Positions 57,646 through 64,000 of a stretch of 64,000 nucleotides of DNA are shown one piece after another. The position numbers and the translations under genes are program-made. The notes beneath the pieces are model-generated. The model was given only the letters and a program-made list of their open reading frames with translations. It did not search any database and was not told where the DNA came from. This stretch comes from Purshia tridentata (lineage: Eukaryota; Streptophyta; Magnoliopsida; Rosales; Rosaceae): NCBI GenBank assembly GCA_003254885.1, contig QANT01006779.1:62001-126000 (forward strand). Direction: 5' to 3'. How positions within the stretch are numbered: position 1 is the stretch's first letter; each line of letters begins with the position of its first letter.

Positions 57646-60600
57646 AATACCAACCCCATCCCTTACCAGTATGTTCCACGTGAAAATATCCATATAGTGG
57701 ATTATAACTTCTGAATTCTGATACAATTAATATTGCAATTTGGCTAAAAGGGTCAGAAACACCCTTGGGCAAAGTAAAAGAGTGGTAGGAATTACAATCC
57801 ATTATCCGTCTGGCTTGGTAATTGGCAGTTTTTCTCATTTTATATATTCTTTCTATAAATTTCATAGCTATTGGACTCAATGAGATCCTTAAATGATTTT
57901 AACTTTTTAGTAGAAATGGTTCCTCATGTGAACTTAAAAAACTTTAATTATTTGTTTAGTAGATTGGAGCATCCTCTGACCTCATGAATAGGTGTTTCAT
58001 AAAGGCATAAATGCAGCATGACATCAGATCCATAATTTTCTTAATCAAGATAGAGAAAGCCATTGGACATCAAATTAGGACAGCTAATAGGTATAAAACT
58101 TCCCTCTCAAAGAAAATGGAAAGAAAGCCCTGCCGCATTTGTTTATTGGTATGGGGTATCCTTCATCTTGAAAACGTAGACTTACAGGCACCCTTCCCAA
58201 ATTGACAGGCAGAAAAAGAAAGAACCATGTCCAACATCAGCATCCAGCGCTGCGTAGAAATATGGGAACACCTACATGTGATTTAAAGAAAGAAATAAAG
58301 CTACGAGAAATATTGCAATGTAGTTTCAGGTCTGCCATTGAAGGCTTTCCAAAAACAGCATTTTGGGAGATGTTGGTATATGGGTAGGTAGGTGGTTTAA
58401 GTCTTTCAACTTCGTTTTGGTGAAGCAGCACGCGGTTATATACACACCCTCAATACCTCTTGTGACATGTCACATATTATTTTGCATACAATTAGATCTG
58501 ATTATTTTATTTTATTTTTATTTAAATCAAATATTAAAAAGAAAAAACTCTAGTTATCATAGATTAACCTTGAGAAAACTTTATACTTGAGTGATTTATA
58601 GAGTGAATCCGAAATGAAACGTTTTTCTTGAGTATTTGAAATCAACCCTTATTAAAAATATGAAGAGCAGAATCACTTTGCAAGCAAAAATGTTAGGCAC
58701 CTTTTAGCTGTGATTTGGAATAATCAATAATGCCATGGGATCATACTTTATGATACTAATTCATGGCAACACAAAGACATATGAAATTAATTGTCACTAT
58801 AGCTCTATTTCTGAAACGTCTTTGTAAACTTAGGTATCACCATTCACCACCACTTAATTATACATCTCCACAGACTTAAATGCAAGTCAAGCATGGCTAG
58901 AAGTACTACAAGTCTAGAAGTGGTTCTCAATTTCTCATAATATATGTCCTACACTAAGAATAAGAGATGGGGAAGAAAAGTAGTGGCTGAAAAACACAAA
59001 GCTGTGATTGTGCCAATGGGTTATTCATCTTCTGCTCGATGTTGAAAGAGCTATTTATTCATATATAGATGCGTTTTGTATCAGTAAACTCATGGTCATG
59101 ATTGATCATTTTAATGTTTTATTAAGTAAGAACATTATGAAAATTCAATAATAGTTTTTTTTTTTTTTAACATGTTTTATATCTTATATATCTTGGATAC
59201 TTTAAATTGAAGACAGCACCCTGAATTATTTTGTTGGTGCTTTTAGTGAACGCCCAACAGAATATTTAGACTGAAGGCAGCCCCAGTTATTTTGATACAT
59301 TGAAAGTGTATATAAAAATGAAAGAAGACAGTTTGATAGATACATTGATTATAGAAATTTAGAAGGCAGAGACAGACAAATCGAATAGCGCGTACAATAA
59401 GAGATCTCTGCGCCGACTGCCGGAGTCGTTAGTTGCTTCCTTGGAAGAGCATGCAATTTCGGGAAGGAATTAAAACTGGGCTTAAATTTTGGTAGGGTAG
59501 GACCCACATATGTACGACCCTGTCCATGTACCCCTCCAAGCCGTACAGTATTAAACTTCTTATTCATATTAAGCATGAGGCATGCCGCGTGGTCATTTTC
59601 TTACGACTTTCGCGACCTTCTTAATTGTCCTTTTCACCCTCTACCGACACTCCATTTACAATTTTTAAAATCTATTAAATTCAAAATGTTTTTTTTTTCA
59701 TTTTAGTGAACAATTAAAATTGAAAAATAAAATAATATACGAGTTATTATGAATGAAGATCCTAGTCGTACAGATTGGCGTTTGAATGAGATATCCTGTA
59801 TTTGACTAAAAAATTATAAATGTATATATGTGTAGTTCAATATTTGAAGCCACGATCAATGACAATTACTTTTCCATTTTTTATCAATAAAATTCTCAAC
59901 TTGTTTTGTTACGTGTAATCAAATAAGTGATTAATCGACTGGTCAACCACATAATTGATTTGATTACAATTTATTCATTTGTTGAATGAGGTATTCATTT
60001 ATCATAGTATTGTTGAATTGTCAAGGCACAAATCCAAATATTAAAAAAGAAAATACTGCAATTGGCAAAAATAATATAAAAGATATGGAATATTGAGAGA
60101 GGCAAGAAGTAGGTAGGGTAAGAAGAAAGAAAATGCCTATCTTCTTGTGCCTGCAGCTTCTATTTCTACAATCTACAAGCACTTTGTAAGCTTAATTACG
60201 GTACCTTATATGCATGATGCATGCAACTTTTATCTTTTTCTTTTTATAAGTAATCCTCTTTTTCTCTACTTATTAGTAAATCTTAATTTGTCTGAATTTT
60301 AAGTAATACGTATTAGCATCACAATTCTAGAACAATACAGAATTGGGTTGGGAGAACTTGTTTGGCAATTGCCAGATTGCTTGTATTTGAAAAATATATA
60401 ATTCCTTTAGATCGACAGAGTAAATTTCTGATGCAAATTGTACGTTCCTTTGTAAACAATTTTTTATTATAGCTATTATACTCAGTTAATAACTATTTTA
60501 TTTTTGTTATAGCCTAGGAAACAAACTATTAATTAATTAACGGCAACCTAATACTTTTTTCTTTTTATTTAGTTAAAGTGGGCGAATAAGCTGGCAAATC

Positions 60601-61594
60601 TCTTTCCAGCTACTACTTTCACTTAAAGCAAACTACCTGAAAATGAAGAATACAATAATATCTGAATATATGTAATACTACATATTCAATTCAATTATAT
60701 GAAGCACTCAATAATGCAATCAGATAAATTAGCATAGCTAAACTTGAACTATTTCAAACACATTTAGATTAGTTAGAATCCTTCCCATTTTTTGTAATAA
60801 AAAAAAAAAAAGTTTGAAAATGGTTTAATAAGACAATAGCATAACATTGACGATGAGTCGATGACTGATATTGGTCAGTTGGAACTATATACACAATCTT
60901 TTCAAATCTAGTGAAAGGCTTAGAGCTTCGAGTTTTGATGGTAATTAATATGATGTGACGTAATTAACCTAACGAATGAACTATAGCTTGGCATACACCC
61001 TATACAGGTTAAATAGTCACCTCCTGTTCTGCATTCTGATAAAGAATCAAATGGAGAGAAACTTGAAAACCTGAATTTATTGCAACATAATATGTAAAAC
61101 AGAAGTAAAGTAAAGACTAGAATCTTGAAATTATATATTAACATTCATTACTAATTGACAATCAAAATATCATGAATTAAGCCACCCAAAATAGCTCTTT
61201 TGCTATTCATCATGAATTACAGACTATGATACAATTATATATCACACACATATGATATATATGGGGGACAAATTCATGAATTAATAATCCATTATTGTGT
61301 TTTGGGACTAATTATTTCCTTGTTATTTTTTTTTCCGCAAATTTGAGTACGTATGAGTAATTTTCCTGTGTCTGATACCTGTATAATCTACAAACGTACA
61401 ACATTACAAAACGAATCACCTTCCTTCTTCCCCCATCTTCAACTGAAATCCAAACCTGATGAGTAGGAGGCACAATTCAATGTCGGCGGCTTCACAGCTA
61501 CATTCAAAACGCACCGTTTTGTTCTACATTTGTCCGTCCAATATCGACTTGAGTTCACAGCTGGGTTCATTGAATCCAGTGTAATTCGATCCAT
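57646..61594. other. Gene-poor intergenic region
   Basis: Nearly 4 kb of AT-rich DNA. Open frames are short and match nothing I know. A possible trace of the last DAR1 exon near 58205-58265 is too weak to claim. The right end includes the 3' UTR of the GATL gene, which stops at 61595. Confidence 0.5.
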
Positions 61595-62680
61595 TCAAGA
61601 ATCCAAAACAAATGGGGTTTCCAAGAGATCATAAGGAGCCCAGAGAGAGTCCAAAGGGCAAGGCCTATTCGCTTCAAGTCTCGCCCATGGCTTCCCTTTC
61701 CCACTCCAATGCAACAGACTCACCGAACCCGGATGCAGATCTCTACAAAGCCCGCGAAAATTATCTCCCCCAAGCCCATGTTGGTTCCACCTGTGCTCCA
61801 CCGGAGCTATCTTCCCGGCAAACACTAACAAAAATGGCGGCAGCGAACCCAGCTCATAAATTCTCATCCTCTTCTGCAGCTCCATCCACTCCTCAATTTT
61901 CGTCGTGTAGTCACCGCCTCTCCACCGATCTAAATCGATCACCATCACCCCAGTGTTGAAGTAGCAAGCCTCGCGGTCTGCGAATGTGAGTGAGAGTGAT
62001 GGGTTGGACCAGAATGTGGGGGTGAAATAGGAAGTGAAGTTTGCGTTGCAGTACTCGGGGGCGGCCAGGACGGAGGTGTCGCCTAGAGGGGTGGCGGCGA
62101 GTTTTGCGATGTCGTCGACGAGGATGAGGTCTGAGTCGAGGTAGACGACGCGTCGTACGCAGAGGGGGAGGAGGTTGGGTAAATAGCTGCGGGCGTAGTT
62201 GAGGGGGCAGTCCAAGGCGGAGCGGATGGAGGTGGAGATGAGGCCGGTGACGTGGGAGTCGTCGAAGGGGTAGATTTGGAATTTTAGGTAGGGGAAGGAG
62301 GTGGCGATGGTGGCATTTAGGAGCGAGGCGTTGGCGGAGGCAGAGGCGACGAAGTGGAAGAGGACGTTCTGGGGGCAGGAGGAGTGTTGGAGGACGGAGA
62401 GAATGGCAGCCATGGAGCCGCGGATGTAGGCGGTGTCTAAGGTCATAGCCACGTGGACGGCTTGAGCGGAGCACATCATCACGTGGTTGTTGCTGTTGTC
62501 ATCTTCGTCGGGGTCCACATCAACATCATCGACGGTGGTGATGGAAGGGCAGTCAGGGGAGTTGTAGAACTGGGGGGCTTCTCTAAATTGTTGGGTGGAG
62601 GCATTGGATGTAGAGGCAGTGAGGGAGAGGAAGAGAAAGCAAGCAAGGAGGAGTAGTGGTGGGTTAAGAGGCATAGGCAT
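61595..62680 (-). CDS. Galacturonosyltransferase-like protein (GATL, GT8), intronless
   Basis: GATL proteins are Golgi/ER-lumen glycosyltransferases of family GT8 that help make pectin or xylan. The start is set at 62680 ([20 protein letters not shown]), giving 361 residues with an N-terminal hydrophobic signal at about 7-20. This matches the usual ~350 residues. The frame runs on upstream to 62917, but those 79 codons look like translated 5' UTR. Motifs: [15 protein letters not shown] (79-93), the metal-binding DSD at 182-184 in [31 protein letters not shown] (241-254), and HWSGKGKPW at 324-332, the GT8 H-x2-G-x2-K-P-W signature. There is no long stem region, unlike GAUT proteins. The coding part is GC-rich against an AT-rich background, which is normal for this intronless family. 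Acceptor and sugar are not known from sequence. Confidence 0.93.
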   Translation of the reverse strand: MPMPLNPPLLLLACFLFLSLTASTSNASTQQFREAPQFYNSPDCPSITTVDDVDVDPDEDDNSNNHVMMCSAQAVHVAMTLDTAYIRGSMAAILSVLQHSSCPQNVLFHFVASASANASLLNATIATSFPYLKFQIYPFDDSHVTGLISTSIRSALDCPLNYARSYLPNLLPLCVRRVVYLDSDLILVDDIAKLAATPLGDTSVLAAPEYCNANFTSYFTPTFWSNPSLSLTFADREACYFNTGVMVIDLDRWRGGDYTTKIEEWMELQKRMRIYELGSLPPFLLVFAGKIAPVEHRWNQHGLGGDNFRGLCRDLHPGSVSLLHWSGKGKPWARLEANRPCPLDSLWAPYDLLETPFVLDS

Positions 62681-64000
62681 GGTTTGAAAGTTGAGATCTG
62701 AATATGAGCTGTAGGCTGTAGGCTTAGGCTTAGCTTTTATATCTGGGAGGGGTTTAAACTTTAAAGAACACGTTTTGGTTGGTGATTTTGAAAAAGGGAG
62801 GGGAATGAGTGGGAATGAAATGAATAGCTGGATGGCTTGTTTTAGTGTGCATATGGAATCGGGGCTTAAATGGGTCGATTCAAGAATTTTTCTTTCGGGG
62901 GTGTTGTTCAGTTTCACATTAGTACCGGCAGACTAGATTGGTTTTCATCATTTCATCTCACCAATGAGTGAGACAGAACAGAGATGGGTTTTGTAGCCTA
63001 AAGAAAATGGACCCTACAGGCTAAAGCTCCTTCTCTTTTCTTTTTCTTTTTTCCCTTTATTAACTTAAAATTAAAAATTAAAAACACAGTTATATAGCCA
63101 TTGAGTATTTTTCGACAAAAATATCTTCAGATAATTTAATTTAGTTTCTACCTTTTCCTACTATCTGAGCCAATTTCATTGTTTTGGCCGGTTACTATCT
63201 GAGCTAATTTTAAAGACCCAAAAAACAAATCATAATCTCTAATTTGTGACTTTCTAACAATTTAACACCACAATCATAAATGTGATTAACGTTTGATCGC
63301 TTAATTAGTCTGGAATTTGATATTCTATTTGTTTTTAACTATATAATGATATTTATTTTGGTGTGGTAGGTAAGTACATTGAACTTATGAACTTATAGTG
63401 TGATTTCATTTTCAATTTTGAAAATAATAGTAATAAATGGCAAGTTGGTTATTATTTATTCACATCAAAAAATTCGTCTAGTATTTCATATATTTTGATG
63501 AACAAGAATTATATATATATATGATATTGAATCGATGAATTTCAGGCCTTTATATTAATATACATTGACCGTACATCAAAACATTAACCCGTAATATATA
63601 TAAGTTGGCATGAGTGACACTCGAAATGGCAGAAGAAGCTAGCAATTAACAAGCAAATGTACATATGTATTACTTCCCGTTAAAGAAAGTAATTAATTAA
63701 AATGGTGAAAAATAAATAGAAGATTATTGAGAAAGAAAGAGCGGCGCGGGAAAGAATATGCAAAGGTACATATGATTTAACAGTAATGGTCCCACTCCCA
63801 CAACCTTTTGTGTCCAGGCTTTTATTCAAATCGCAAGGTGGTCAATGTTTCCTCAATTAGTCGTCGTCATGACAGCTCATCTTTCATTCTTGCTCATCCA
63901 CTTTTTCTTTACTTTATTTGTTATTTTCACTGCGATTTTTCTGGTTAATGATCTCTCTCAAATGTTGAAGTATCGCAGTCGCGAAAACCCTCTTTCAGCA
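62681..64000. other. GATL promoter and AT-rich intergenic region to the window end
   Basis: The first 250 bases hold the GATL 5' UTR and promoter. The rest is AT-rich with simple-sequence stretches. No gene start is visible before the window ends. Confidence 0.5.

Noticed and set aside
58205-58265. Possible trace of the last DAR1 exon
   Set aside because: Only a few words (CAGCGCTGCGTAGAAATATG) resemble exon 11, too little to separate from chance.
61911-62474. 187-codon Arg/Pro/His-rich minus-strand frame, and a 67-codon plus-strand frame
   Set aside because: Both overlap the GATL coding region in other frames; their composition comes from its GC-rich codons.

Overview
The window is nuclear DNA from a flowering plant, almost certainly a eudicot. 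The genes have many short GT-AG introns, the intergenic DNA is AT-rich, the snRNA genes carry plant USE plus TATA promoters, and the families (DA1/DAR, PPR, MATE/DTX, FBD F-box, GATL) are plant-specific or plant-expanded. The mix recalls Rosaceae such as Prunus, but that is an impression, not a demonstration. I rebuilt exon structures by hand from splice sites, reading phase and remembered family sequence. The phases close for every multi-exon model given here.

Region by region. 1-3.9 kb (minus): two tandem, intronless Ariadne-type RBR ubiquitin ligase genes, the first cut by the window edge. 5.1-14.4 kb (minus): a complete 25-exon exocyst gene, SEC3A, encoding 885 residues. 16.0 kb: a tRNA-like sequence with a partial local duplicate. 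16.1-22.0 kb: a gene-poor block of diverged, overlapping duplications ending at a minus-strand TATA box, possibly a long non-coding transcription unit. 23.6-27.5 kb (minus): a third RBR ligase gene, 7 exons, of the ARI1/2/3 type. 28.5 kb: a TIR element that looks like a MITE. 29.7-32.2 kb (minus): a MATE/DTX transporter. 34.4 kb (plus): an intronless gene with two duplicated B3-like domains. 35.7-37.3 kb (minus): an F-box/FBD gene with a C-terminal frameshift.

39.9-41.9 kb (plus): a short inositol polyphosphate 5-phosphatase. 44.4-48.2 kb (plus): a DA1-related (DAR1-like) ubiquitin-binding LIM peptidase with a coding minisatellite. 48.6-49.2 kb (minus): a CML41-like calcium sensor. 49.9 and 51.3 kb (minus): two U2 snRNA genes, the second sharing a very short divergent promoter with an intronless P-class PPR gene (51.7-54.3 kb, plus) that is frameshifted near its end. 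54.6-57.6 kb: a decayed copy of the DAR1-like gene with an LTR-like insertion in the middle. 61.6-62.7 kb (minus): an intronless GATL glycosyltransferase. The stretch from 57.6 to 61.6 kb and the last 1.3 kb hold no recognisable gene.

These genes do not form an operon or one pathway. The recurring themes are local duplication (RBR ligases, U2, B3 domain, DAR1 pseudogene, repeat array) and ubiquitin biology (three RBR ligases, an F-box protein and the DA1-family peptidase). I found no convincing undescribed molecular system. The best candidates for follow-up are the non-coding repeat block at 16-22 kb, the U2/PPR shared promoter, the DAR1 gene/pseudogene pair and the two C-terminal frameshifts.
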